This document shows, piece by piece, positions 1-8,205 of a stretch of DNA of 34,627 bases (the first letter of the stretch is position 1; each line of letters opens with the position of its first letter). The stretch lies in contig JANQMD010000002.1 in NCBI GenBank assembly GCA_028280265.1, forward strand, positions 1 through 34,627, read 5' to 3'. A model generated the notes under the pieces. That model was not told the origin of the DNA, searched no databases, and saw only the letters and a program-made list of their open reading frames with translations. This stretch comes from Flavobacteriaceae bacterium (GTDB lineage Bacteria > Bacteroidota > Bacteroidia > Flavobacteriales > Flavobacteriaceae). The position numbers and the translations under genes are program-made.

Positions 1-42
1 TCTTTACTCTTTACTCTTTACTCTTTACTCTTTACTCTTTAT
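1..42. repeat. 7-bp tandem repeat at the window edge
   Basis: Five head-to-tail copies of TCTTTAC followed by a variant sixth copy (TCTTTAT), ending two bases before the stop codon of the carboxylase gene. The array is cut by the window edge, so its true length is unknown. Heptanucleotide arrays of this kind are prone to slippage. No function is evident. The repeat is plain in the sequence. Confidence 0.9.
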
Positions 43-43
43 T

Positions 44-1672
44 CTAGACCTGTATCACTCCCAAATTAAACTTTTTCTCAATAGGGGCATGATTTGCTGC
101 ATCGATTCCCATAGAAATCCATTTTCTTGTTTCTAAAGGATTGATGACTGCATCTGTCCACAAACGTGCTGCAGCATAGTAAGGAGAAATCTGTTTGTCA
201 TATCTAGATTTGATCTCGTTGAACAAGGCCTCTTCTTTTTCTTTGGTAATCTCTTCCCCTTTCTTTTTTAGAGCTGCAGTTTCAATTTGTAGCAATACTT
301 TTGCCGCTGAATTTCCACTCATTACCGCAAGTTCAGCACTCGGCCAAGCAGCAATCAGTCTTGGATCATAGGCTTTTCCACACATAGCATAATTACCTGC
401 TCCGTAGGAATTTCCAATGACAATGGTGAATTTAGGAACCACAGAATTGCTTACGGCATTGACCATTTTTGCACCGTCTTTAATAATACCTCCATGTTCC
501 GATTTAGAACCTACCATAAACCCAGTGACATCTTGTAAGAAAACTAATGGTATTTTCTTCTGATTGCAATTCGCAATGAATCGTGTGGCTTTATCAGCAG
601 AGTCAGAATAAATAACACCTCCGAATTGCATCTCTTTTTTTGCATTTTTCACCACCTGACGTTGATTAGCAACAATGCCCACTGCCCATCCATCAATTCT
701 GGCATAAGCAGTAATAATAGTTTTTCCATAGCTCTCTTTGTATTCGTCAAATTCAGAATTATCAACCAAACGCTTGATGATCTCTTTCATATCATATTGC
801 TCATGGCGAGCTTTTGGTAAGATTCCAAAAATCTCCTCTGGATTCTCTTCGGGTTGATGAGGTTCTGTTCTGTTATATCCTGCTTTGTCAGCATCACCAA
901 TTTTACCCATTAAATTTTTAATGGTGTCCAAGGCATCTTTATCATCTTTGGCTTTGTAATCTGTAACACCAGAAATTTCGCAATGCGTTGTGGCTCCACC
1001 CAAAGTCTCATTATCAATCGTTTCACCAATGGCTGCTTTCACCAAATAACTTCCCGCTAAGAAGATACTTCCTGTTTTATCTACAATTAAAGCCTCATCA
1101 CTCATGATGGGTAGATAAGCTCCACCTGCAACACAACTTCCCATAACAGCTGAAATTTGTGTAATTCCTAAACTACTCATCACTGCATTGTTTCTAAAAA
1201 TACGTCCAAAGTGTTCCTTGTCAGGAAAAATTTCATCCTGCATGGGTAAATACACACCAGCACTGTCTACCAAGTAGATGATGGGAAGTCTATTCTCGAT
1301 AGCAATTTCTTGCGCTCTTAAATTTTTCTTTCCTGTAATAGGAAACCAAGCACCTGCTTTTACAGTAGCATCATTTGCGACCACGATACACTGCTTTTTT
1401 TGAATATATCCAATCTTTACCACAACTCCACCAGAAGGACAACCACCGTGTTCCTCGTACATATCTTCACCAGCAAAAGCACCAATCTCTATACTATCGG
1501 CTTTTGAATCTAATAAGTAATCGATTCTTTCGCGAGCTGTTAACTTTCCTTTTTCGTGATGCTTATGTATTCGCTTTTGTCCCCCGCCTAAACTTACTTT
1601 AACAAGTTTTTTTCTTAGTTCTGAAGCGATGAGTTTGTTGTGATCTTCGTTTTTGTTAAAGTTGATATCCAT
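44..1672 (-). CDS. acyl-CoA carboxylase, carboxyltransferase (beta) subunit, methylcrotonyl-CoA type
   Basis: A 542-aa carboxyltransferase subunit that moves CO2 from biotin to an acyl-CoA. Both crotonase-like halves are present, with oxyanion-hole glycine motifs GSCVAGGAYLPIMSDEAL in the N half and GNSYGAGNYAM in the C half, and a VVANDATVKAG segment typical of the family. The sequence most resembles 3-methylcrotonyl-CoA carboxylase beta (leucine breakdown) rather than the propionyl-CoA enzyme, but substrate is an inference. The reading frame is open to 1810, but the extra 46 residues are hydrophobic and unlike the family. A TAnnTTTG element lies just upstream of the ATG at 1672 and inside that extension, so 1672 is the chosen start. 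The biotin carboxylase partner is not in the window. Confidence 0.93.
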   Translation of the reverse strand: MDINFNKNEDHNKLIASELRKKLVKVSLGGGQKRIHKHHEKGKLTARERIDYLLDSKADSIEIGAFAGEDMYEEHGGCPSGGVVVKIGYIQKKQCIVVANDATVKAGAWFPITGKKNLRAQEIAIENRLPIIYLVDSAGVYLPMQDEIFPDKEHFGRIFRNNAVMSSLGITQISAVMGSCVAGGAYLPIMSDEALIVDKTGSIFLAGSYLVKAAIGETIDNETLGGATTHCEISGVTDYKAKDDKDALDTIKNLMGKIGDADKAGYNRTEPHQPEENPEEIFGILPKARHEQYDMKEIIKRLVDNSEFDEYKESYGKTIITAYARIDGWAVGIVANQRQVVKNAKKEMQFGGVIYSDSADKATRFIANCNQKKIPLVFLQDVTGFMVGSKSEHGGIIKDGAKMVNAVSNSVVPKFTIVIGNSYGAGNYAMCGKAYDPRLIAAWPSAELAVMSGNSAAKVLLQIETAALKKKGEEITKEKEEALFNEIKSRYDKQISPYYAAARLWTDAVINPLETRKWISMGIDAANHAPIEKKFNLGVIQV

Positions 1673-1693
1673 AAAGATGTGAATTTGCAAGCG

Positions 1694-1701
1694 CAAAATT
1701 A
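1694..1701 (-). promoter_or_regulatory. Bacteroidota -7 promoter element
   Basis: Read on the minus strand this is TAATTTTG, a perfect TAnnTTTG match, 21 bases before the ATG at 1672. It would give a short leader and supports the downstream start for the carboxylase. No clear -33 TTG is seen at the usual distance. Confidence 0.55.
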
Positions 1702-1959
1702 AGAAATTTTTAGTCAGAGAAATAGCTATGATTGTGAAGAGAATGATAAAAATAAATCCGTGAAGGGTAAAATGCGATTTAAAAGATTTAAGTTGAAATA
1801 GATGTAACAAATTTGATATATTGTCTACATATTAGATAAATGGATTTTTTTTACGAAATTGCTAAACCAGATTTTATTCTCATTAGAAATTTGAATACTC
1901 CACGGCTTGTACCGATGTAGCTTACTTAATTTCTAAAATTAAAAAATAGGCAAGACATT

Positions 1960-3117
1960 ATGGAAAGAACAAAGCTAGCATCGTTTTCAAAAATTTTAAT
2001 AGTAGCTGTAATTATAGCGGGTGTTTATTTTTTATTAAATCAATTGAGAAATACTGAAGCTGAAGAAAAAATAAATCTAACTACTATTGGAAAAACAAAG
2101 GATGGGTACAAAGATGTAATCAATGTAGGAGTTATTACCTGGGGCGGTTATGTAGGTGGACAATATTTTAATGAAGGCTTTAAGGCGAATACAAAATCAA
2201 GGTTCTACAAAGATTATGGTTTTAAGGTAAACTTCGAAGTGATAGATGATTTTGATGCTTCTAGAGATGCGTTCAAAAATGGTTCCATTGATTTAATGTG
2301 GGCAACAATTGATGCATTTCCTACCGAGGTAGAAGGCTTAGAACAATTTGAACCTCAAGTTATTTTTCAGGCTGATTGGAGTCGTGGAGGAGATGCTATT
2401 GTTGTAGCACGAGGCATTAATAAAGTAAGTGACCTAAGAGGTAAGAAAATAGCAGTAGCACCAATGACACCTTCTCATTCATTTTTAATCTGGTTATTGG
2501 AAGCTAATGAGATGTCTACAAATGATGTTGATATTGTAGAGGTGCCTAGTGCTATTGACGCAGCGGAAGCTTTTAAAAGTGGAATCGTTCAAGGTGCAGT
2601 TGTTTGGAGTCCAGACGATGATGATTGTGTAAGTAAGGTTACAGGCTCAAGAGTATTAGAAAGCACAAAAAATGCCACACACATAATAGCAGACGTATTT
2701 GTCTCTAAAAAAGAGTTTGTAGAAACTCATAAAGAACAATTGAGAAATTTATATGAAGGTTGGATGATTGGAGCTTCAGAACTCAATAACTCAGAAAGTA
2801 ATAAGAGGAAAGCAGCGAAAATTTTAGCAGAGGGACTTTCTCAGCCTGAAGATTTTTGTTTAGATGCTATCAATAATGTTAGATTAGCTACTCATGGAGA
2901 TAATAAAGATTTTTTTGGTTTGAATCCGAGTTATAATGGTGTTACTGGAGAAGATTTATATAACAAGATGAAAGAAAAATATGATCGTTTAGGGTATAAT
3001 ACTGGTAGAGCGAAAAGTTGGAGATTGCTTTCTACAAAAGATTTGGTTTCTAAAACATCTCTTACAGGAATTAACCATGACTCAGAGATAAAAAAACAAT
3101 TTTCATTAGGCGATTGA
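1960..3117 (+). CDS. NMT1/TauA-like ABC transporter substrate-binding protein, membrane-anchored; lost its OmpA-like C-terminus
   Basis: A 385-aa periplasmic binding protein. One N-terminal membrane segment (about residues 11-27) has no signal-peptidase site, so the protein is probably tethered to the inner membrane. The body matches the NMT1/SsuA/TauA fold: VGVITWGGYVGGQYF, GSIDLMWATIDAFP, a domain hinge at DLRGKKIAVAP, and GIVQGAVVWSPD. It stops at a TGA at 3115-3117. The next 360 bases still encode recognisable OmpA-like fragments, so the ancestral protein was probably a binding-protein/OmpA fusion. Permease and ATPase genes follow. The ligand is unknown; family members bind sulfonates, pyrimidines, nitrate or related small molecules. 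Confidence 0.85.
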   Translation: MERTKLASFSKILIVAVIIAGVYFLLNQLRNTEAEEKINLTTIGKTKDGYKDVINVGVITWGGYVGGQYFNEGFKANTKSRFYKDYGFKVNFEVIDDFDASRDAFKNGSIDLMWATIDAFPTEVEGLEQFEPQVIFQADWSRGGDAIVVARGINKVSDLRGKKIAVAPMTPSHSFLIWLLEANEMSTNDVDIVEVPSAIDAAEAFKSGIVQGAVVWSPDDDDCVSKVTGSRVLESTKNATHIIADVFVSKKEFVETHKEQLRNLYEGWMIGASELNNSESNKRKAAKILAEGLSQPEDFCLDAINNVRLATHGDNKDFFGLNPSYNGVTGEDLYNKMKEKYDRLGYNTGRAKSWRLLSTKDLVSKTSLTGINHDSEIKKQFSLGD

Positions 3118-3476
3118 ACTCTGGAAACAAAAGAATCTCTTTCTTTTAAAAAAGTTAGTATGAATTTCAGAACAAATGAATATCGATTGATTGAAAATAA
3201 AAAACAACTGATTGTTCTGTAGTTTACCCTTATTGTAAAAATAAGAATTCGATTGAAGGAAATACAGACAATGGATGAGACTGGTCTTTTAATATTATAT
3301 TGTCAAAAAAAAGAGGTCAATCTGTATCACACTATCTAATTTCTCAACATAATATGCATGTGAATAGATTTATTATATTTAGAAAATGATCCAGATAAAT
3401 CTGCTTCTGCTGTGAAAGAAATTAGGATGCAGGTTGTAAATCTAAAAATGTAGAGCTGATTTTGGATTGGTTGTAG
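3118..3476 (+). pseudogene. decayed OmpA-like (peptidoglycan-binding) domain, formerly the C-terminus of the binding protein
   Basis: Four collinear fragments survive in different frames. 3118-3222, in frame with the upstream gene, reads FKKVSMNFRTNEYRL and ends in TAG. 3243-3390, in the next frame, carries IEGNTDN, an in-frame TGA, then LSKKRGQSVSHYLISQ and NRFIIF. 3382-3449, back in the first frame, reads NDPDKSASAVKEIRMQVVNL. 3447-3476 reads NVELILDWL and a stop. The order (F..V..NF...Y.L, then IEGNTDN, then LS.KR.QSV..YL, then NRF) is that of an OmpA/MotB domain. At least two frameshifts and three stops make assembly error unlikely. The permease starts four bases after the last stop. Confidence 0.72.
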
Positions 3477-3480
3477 ATTA

Positions 3481-4446
3481 ATGAATTTTAAAAGATTACT
3501 TGAATTACGAGGAAATTTAGAGTCTAAGGACAAAATTGTGCTGACAATAGTTGGGGCTTTATTTATTGTTCTTGCATGGTTTCTTTTGTCTGAACAACTA
3601 TCTAAGTTTGTCATATCCCAAGATGAAACTATTGAAACATCTAAAATCAGCAAAGTCAATAGGAAGTATTATGATAATGATTCACTTCTAGTAGCTAGTC
3701 ATGACCTGTTAGAAGAATTGGATGAAGAGAAACTTTCAGCATTTGGATTGAAAAAGAATAAAGTATATCCTTTATTACCTTCACCTTTAGAGGTTCTTAA
3801 AGCATTTCCTGATTTAAATAAAAATGATGATGTTATAGGAAATACATTCTATTCTATTCGCTTAAACTTGCTTGGATATTTAGTTGCTATTCTTATTTCT
3901 ATTCCGCTTGGCTTTGTCTTAGGCTTAATACCGTTATTCAGAGGGCTTTTTAGTCAAATCATAGATTCTTACAGGTTTATTCCTCTTACAGCAGTCACTG
4001 GAATCTTTATTATGTGGTTAGGCTTGGGCAGTGAAATGAAAGTGTCTTTCTTGGCATTTGGGATTATTGTATATCTAATTCCTGTTGTGGTTCAACGTAT
4101 TGATGAAGTGCAAAAAGTATATCTCAATACCGTATTTACTCTAGGTGCTACATCTTGGCAGACCATAAAAACGGTCTATTTTCCTTTTGTATTCTCAAAA
4201 ATTATCGATGATATAAGGGTTCTTACGGCTATTTCTTGGACTTATATAACCATTGCAGAAATGTTAAACAAAGGAGGAGGCATTGGAGAATTGATTTGGA
4301 CAGCAAAAAGACAAAGTAGAATTGATAAGGCTTTTGCAATACTAATTATTATTGTAGTTATTGGGATTTTACAAGACAGACTCTTTGTTATGATTGACAA
4401 AATATTATTCCCCTTTAAACACATCAATAAAGGTAATAAGAATTAA
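3481..4446 (+). CDS. ABC transporter permease, NitT/TauT type, with periplasmic N-terminal insertion
   Basis: A 321-aa inner-membrane permease. A first membrane segment at about 19-37 is followed by about 80 polar residues, then five or so membrane helices forming the BPD_transp_1 core. The cytoplasmic EAA loop is clear at LGATSWQTIKTVYFPF, and the C-terminal part (GGGIGELIWTAKR) matches SsuC/TauC/NrtB proteins. The extra soluble N-terminal segment makes it longer than TauC or SsuC. The ATPase gene begins one base after its stop, so the two are an operon and surely partners. Substrate unknown. Confidence 0.9.
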   Translation: MNFKRLLELRGNLESKDKIVLTIVGALFIVLAWFLLSEQLSKFVISQDETIETSKISKVNRKYYDNDSLLVASHDLLEELDEEKLSAFGLKKNKVYPLLPSPLEVLKAFPDLNKNDDVIGNTFYSIRLNLLGYLVAILISIPLGFVLGLIPLFRGLFSQIIDSYRFIPLTAVTGIFIMWLGLGSEMKVSFLAFGIIVYLIPVVVQRIDEVQKVYLNTVFTLGATSWQTIKTVYFPFVFSKIIDDIRVLTAISWTYITIAEMLNKGGGIGELIWTAKRQSRIDKAFAILIIIVVIGILQDRLFVMIDKILFPFKHINKGNKN

Positions 4447-4447
4447 T

Positions 4448-5257
4448 ATGGGGATACAATTTGAAAATACTAATGCAGTAAATATCATCGAACTTCGAGG
4501 AGTATCCCAGTCTTATGATAAAGGTAAGGTAAGTGTTATTGAAAATTTAGACTTGTTAATTGAAGGCGAGTCTAAGCAGGGGCAATTTGCGGCTATTTTA
4601 GGGATGTCAGGTTGTGGAAAATCAACACTTCTCCGATATATTGCTGGTTTGCAAAAACCTACGTCTGGAAAAGTTTTGGTGAAAGGAAAAGAGGTAGGCA
4701 AAGAGAATAGAGTTAGTATGGTGTTTCAACAATATTCTTCTTTACCATGGATGACTGTTTTGGATAATGTTGCTTTAGGTTTAAGATTCCAAGGAATCTC
4801 CAAGAAAGAACGTAATGAAAGGGCTATGGAAATGATTCAATTAGTAGGTTTAGATGGTCATCAAAAAAAATATGCTCAATATCCTACACTCTCTGGCGGG
4901 CAATTACAACGTGTTGCTATTGCTCGTAGTCTGATGTCAAATCCTGAAATTCTCCTAATGGATGAGCCTTTTGGAGCACTAGATATAAAGACCAGACTTC
5001 AGATGCAAGATTTACTCATTGGTATATGGGAAAAGTTCAGTCCTACAATTCTTTTTGTCACTCATGATATACAGGAAGCTGTTTATTTAGCTGATGATAT
5101 CTACATTATGAAACATGCCCCATCGAGATTTGTGAAACATATACATGTAGATCTGCCTTTTCAGAGAAATAGAGATACAAAACGATTGCCTCATTTTAAT
5201 AATTTGGTGCATGAAGTAGAGGATGCTATGATGCTTATTGAATCCGAGGATATATAA
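4448..5257 (+). CDS. ABC transporter ATP-binding protein, NitT/TauT (SsuB/TauB) type
   Basis: A 269-aa ATPase with every catalytic motif intact: Walker A GMSGCGKST, Q-loop VFQQYSSLPW, signature LSGGQLQRVAIARSL, Walker B ILLMDEPFGALD and switch histidine FVTHDIQEAV. The QQYSSLPWMTVLDNV stretch is typical of nitrate/taurine/sulfonate importers. The frame is open back to 4394, inside the permease gene. The ATG at 4448, one base after the permease stop, gives a family-like N-terminus and is preferred. It powers the 3481-4446 permease. Confidence 0.93.
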   Translation: MGIQFENTNAVNIIELRGVSQSYDKGKVSVIENLDLLIEGESKQGQFAAILGMSGCGKSTLLRYIAGLQKPTSGKVLVKGKEVGKENRVSMVFQQYSSLPWMTVLDNVALGLRFQGISKKERNERAMEMIQLVGLDGHQKKYAQYPTLSGGQLQRVAIARSLMSNPEILLMDEPFGALDIKTRLQMQDLLIGIWEKFSPTILFVTHDIQEAVYLADDIYIMKHAPSRFVKHIHVDLPFQRNRDTKRLPHFNNLVHEVEDAMMLIESEDI

Positions 5258-5319
5258 TTTCTTCACCCTAGATTTTGTATATAGTAGACTAAAGGTAACA
5301 ATTTTAACTATTTTTTTTA

Positions 5320-7224
5320 ATGCTTAGAAAATACCATAAGGAAATAGATCGATTCTTTGACAATCTAAGTCAAGAGAATGAGGCATGTTTTTTTAAGGGA
5401 AATACTATAAACCCTTTAAAGATTTTAAGCATTTCAAAAGATTTTCCTTCAATAAACTTGCAGAATGAAGACTTATTACTGTTATATTCAAAAAAAGGTT
5501 CTATAGATCAATTGGATTTGATTATTACTACTCATAGCTTTCATACTCCTCAAAAAAAAGTGAGTTTATCTGGAGAAATTTTAGAGGACAGAAATATCAA
5601 GAAAGCTATTCTCAGAGATCATTATTTGATAATGAAAAAATTAATTGATAATCTATTATTGTTAAAGAGTGATGATAAAAAAGACTTGGAGTACTTTACA
5701 AATAAATTTAAAACCTACATAAATGAAAAAGAATCTGAAAATGAAGATTTTGATATTGATCATGAATTTTTACAGATACTAAACAGTGAAGGAAATAAAG
5801 CATTAGGTTTGGTTGAAGATTTGAATAATAACAAACAATTTTCAAATACAGTCAATGTTATTATCAATAAAACAGATGATGCTTTAGAATTTAAAGCAGA
5901 GCATTTAATGCTAAGAGATATTATTAAGATATATAATATGGTTTATGATCTTAGTGAAAAGACCAATGCTGTAGCTGAAAAAAAAATCAAATTTTTACTC
6001 GCTTTTTTCTTTGAAAAAATGCAAGGGAATGATTTGGTAGAATCACTCTCTCTAAAAAGAATAAATACCCTTGCAAAGTCAGATAAGTTTGATGAAAATA
6101 TTACAACAATTAGGCAAGCGAATTTATTTGATTTAGGAGATGAATATAAAAATGAGTTTATATTACCATCAATACTTAAGAGATTAGAGAGTCCTAACTT
6201 TACAAACTCAGTTACTTTATTATCCCGTTTGGCATCTTTAATTGTAAAAGCAGATGGAACTATCTCGGAAGATGAAACTAAGCTATTAAGGAAAATCCAA
6301 GATAAATTATCTGATCCTAAACAGAAAATAGAAGGAGTGACCCAAATAGAAATTGATGAAAATGAAACTTTAGATAATGTTATTGAAGAACTCAATCAAT
6401 TAATAGGGCTAGAAAATATAAAAAATTCTGTACAAGAATTATCAAATTTCTTGAAAGTGCAGAAAATTAGAGAAGAAAGAGGACTAAAAAATGTCAACAA
6501 TTCTTTGCATTCCGTTTTTATGGGGCCACCTGGGACAGGAAAAACAACAGTTGCAAGACTGGTTTCTAAAATATACAAACATTTAGGATATCTTGAAAAA
6601 GGACATTTGGTTGAGACAGATAGAACCGGAATGGTTGCTGGTTATGTTGGACAAACAGCGTTAAAAGTTGAGGAAGTAATTAAAGCTTCTTTAAATGGCG
6701 TTTTATTTATTGACGAAGCATATGCTTTGGCCAAAAATAATAAGAACGATTTTGGAAATGAGGCTATTGAAGTCTTATTAAAAAAAATGGAAGATCATCG
6801 TGATCAATTAGTAATCATAGTTGCAGGCTATCCAGATGAAATGAAAAGTTTTATCCAATCCAATCCTGGATTGCAATCAAGATTTAATCGCTACTTTACA
6901 TTTGATCACTATAAGCCAAAAGAATTACTAGCTATTTTTAATCTTTTTTGCAAAGAGAATGATTTTATTTTACAAAAAGATGCTGAGGAAAAACTAGAGT
7001 TTATTTTTGAAAAACTGTACGAAAGACGCCATGAAAATTCGGGAAATGCTCGTACAGCTAGAAATTTATTCGAAAAAATTATTGAATATCAGGCTAATCG
7101 AATTGTTGGTATCACCCCAGTCACTAAAGAACTGCTTAAAACTATTGAAGAGGAAGATATTCCACCAGTAAATAAAACTGTTGAACAGTATTTACAGTTT
7201 CAAAAAGAAGATGAGGAATCATAG
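5320..7224 (+). CDS. AAA+ ATPase of the CbxX/CfxQ (SpoVK) family with a TerB-like segment
   Basis: A 634-aa protein. Residues 1-290 are lysine-rich, largely helical and match no domain I know. A TerB-like motif (LIVKADGTISEDETK) lies near 307-321. The AAA+ module follows: Walker A GPPGTGKTT at 402-410, pore-loop region GMVAGYVGQTA, Walker B LFIDEAYAL with D465/E466, AGYPDEM after sensor 1, arginine finger in GLQSRF and sensor-2 region GNARTARNLFE. This layout is that of CbbX/SpoVK/EccA-type remodelling ATPases, which form hexamers and thread protein substrates. It sits 62 bases after the transporter ATPase and 72 before the dioxygenase. RuBisCO activation is not relevant here, since no RuBisCO is present. 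Target unknown. Confidence 0.85.
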   Translation: MLRKYHKEIDRFFDNLSQENEACFFKGNTINPLKILSISKDFPSINLQNEDLLLLYSKKGSIDQLDLIITTHSFHTPQKKVSLSGEILEDRNIKKAILRDHYLIMKKLIDNLLLLKSDDKKDLEYFTNKFKTYINEKESENEDFDIDHEFLQILNSEGNKALGLVEDLNNNKQFSNTVNVIINKTDDALEFKAEHLMLRDIIKIYNMVYDLSEKTNAVAEKKIKFLLAFFFEKMQGNDLVESLSLKRINTLAKSDKFDENITTIRQANLFDLGDEYKNEFILPSILKRLESPNFTNSVTLLSRLASLIVKADGTISEDETKLLRKIQDKLSDPKQKIEGVTQIEIDENETLDNVIEELNQLIGLENIKNSVQELSNFLKVQKIREERGLKNVNNSLHSVFMGPPGTGKTTVARLVSKIYKHLGYLEKGHLVETDRTGMVAGYVGQTALKVEEVIKASLNGVLFIDEAYALAKNNKNDFGNEAIEVLLKKMEDHRDQLVIIVAGYPDEMKSFIQSNPGLQSRFNRYFTFDHYKPKELLAIFNLFCKENDFILQKDAEEKLEFIFEKLYERRHENSGNARTARNLFEKIIEYQANRIVGITPVTKELLKTIEEEDIPPVNKTVEQYLQFQKEDEES

Positions 7225-7296
7225 ACAAACTAAGATTCCAAGTTTAATTTTCAGAATTAAATAATGTAAAATTTGATTTTAAAGACTCTTTGAGTT

Positions 7297-8205
7297 ATGA
7301 TGACAGAAAAAGAGATATCTAAGAAAATAAGTAGGAATATCAAATCACCTATACGAATTGGTAATGTAAAGCATTTAGGATTTGACATTGCTGAATTTCT
7401 CAACTTTTTTCAACCTTTTTTCGAGAGTCTTTCTGACGATACATATTTGGTTCGAGAAAACCAGATTACTTTTTTAAAGACAAAATTTCCTTTGCAACAC
7501 AATATGATTCAAAAGAACTATGGTTCTTTTTTTGAAGGAAAAACAGACATAAAAATATTTGAATCATTATTGAAAAAATTAACTAAAAAAGAATACGAAG
7601 AATTTAGAAAACTTTCCATAGTAACAAGGCAGCGTAGTATTTCAAAATTTGTAATAGAAATTTGGGATGATGAGTTTTTTATAGAAAGAATTACCGATCA
7701 ACAGTTTAGGCAAAATGTGTCTGATTTTAGAGCTTTAAAACGTGTTTTTACACAGTCTAAAAATGAAGCTGTAAATAATAAGTTGTTTGCTAAATTGCTA
7801 GAAGAAGTAACTGCTATTGTAAAAGAGATACACCCTGAAATACGTAAAATACAAATAACAAGTCATTTTATGAGAACTATAAGTTATGAGTCTATCTTAG
7901 GGGAGAACGCTCCAGAAGGTATTCATGAAGACGGATCGCAATACATTATGTCTGCTTTAGTAGTGAATAGACACAATATTTCTGGAGGTGAAAGTCAAAT
8001 TTTTGAAAAGGTATCAAAAAATGATAACGAGGTTCTTTTTAAAAAAGCTTTAGAGCCAGGAGAATTTATTTTCCAAGCAGATACAGGAGAAGAAGCTACT
8101 TTTGGTAATGACTTATGGCATTATGTAACACCCATCCAACCGATAGGTAATGAAAAAGAAGGTATCAGAGATATCATTGGTTTTGATATCGATATCCTAG
8201 CTTAG
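7297..8205 (+). CDS. 2-oxoglutarate/Fe(II) dioxygenase, PF10014-like (isoleucine dioxygenase relative)
   Basis: A 302-aa soluble enzyme. The C-terminal third holds an iron facial triad: H210 and D212 in GIHEDG, and H275 in NDLWHYVTP. R291 in GIRDIIGFD is the likely 2-oxoglutarate anchor. The HxDG...SALVVNR.N..GGES pattern is that of PF10014, the family that includes Bacillus L-isoleucine 4-dioxygenase, so a free amino acid or small acid is a reasonable but unproven substrate. Start could be 7297 or 7300 (ATGATG). It is last in the plus-strand cassette, and its final 9 bases overlap the end of the convergent methyltransferase gene. The N-terminal 150 residues are not recognised. Confidence 0.8.
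   Translation: MMTEKEISKKISRNIKSPIRIGNVKHLGFDIAEFLNFFQPFFESLSDDTYLVRENQITFLKTKFPLQHNMIQKNYGSFFEGKTDIKIFESLLKKLTKKEYEEFRKLSIVTRQRSISKFVIEIWDDEFFIERITDQQFRQNVSDFRALKRVFTQSKNEAVNNKLFAKLLEEVTAIVKEIHPEIRKIQITSHFMRTISYESILGENAPEGIHEDGSQYIMSALVVNRHNISGGESQIFEKVSKNDNEVLFKKALEPGEFIFQADTGEEATFGNDLWHYVTPIQPIGNEKEGIRDIIGFDIDILA

Noticed and set aside
1673..1810. N-terminal extension of the carboxylase frame
   Set aside because: Hydrophobic, unlike the family, and it contains the probable -7 promoter element.
3336..3659. Minus-strand open frame of 107 codons across the OmpA remnant
   Set aside because: Runs antisense to the OmpA fragments and the permease start; no recognisable protein.
5943..6395. Minus-strand open frame of 150 codons within the AAA+ gene
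   Set aside because: Serine/phenylalanine-rich shadow of a clearly coding plus-strand frame.
5320..7224. RuBisCO activase (CbbX) assignment
   Set aside because: The AAA+ module matches the wider CbxX family, but there is no RuBisCO or Calvin-cycle gene here and the N-terminus differs.
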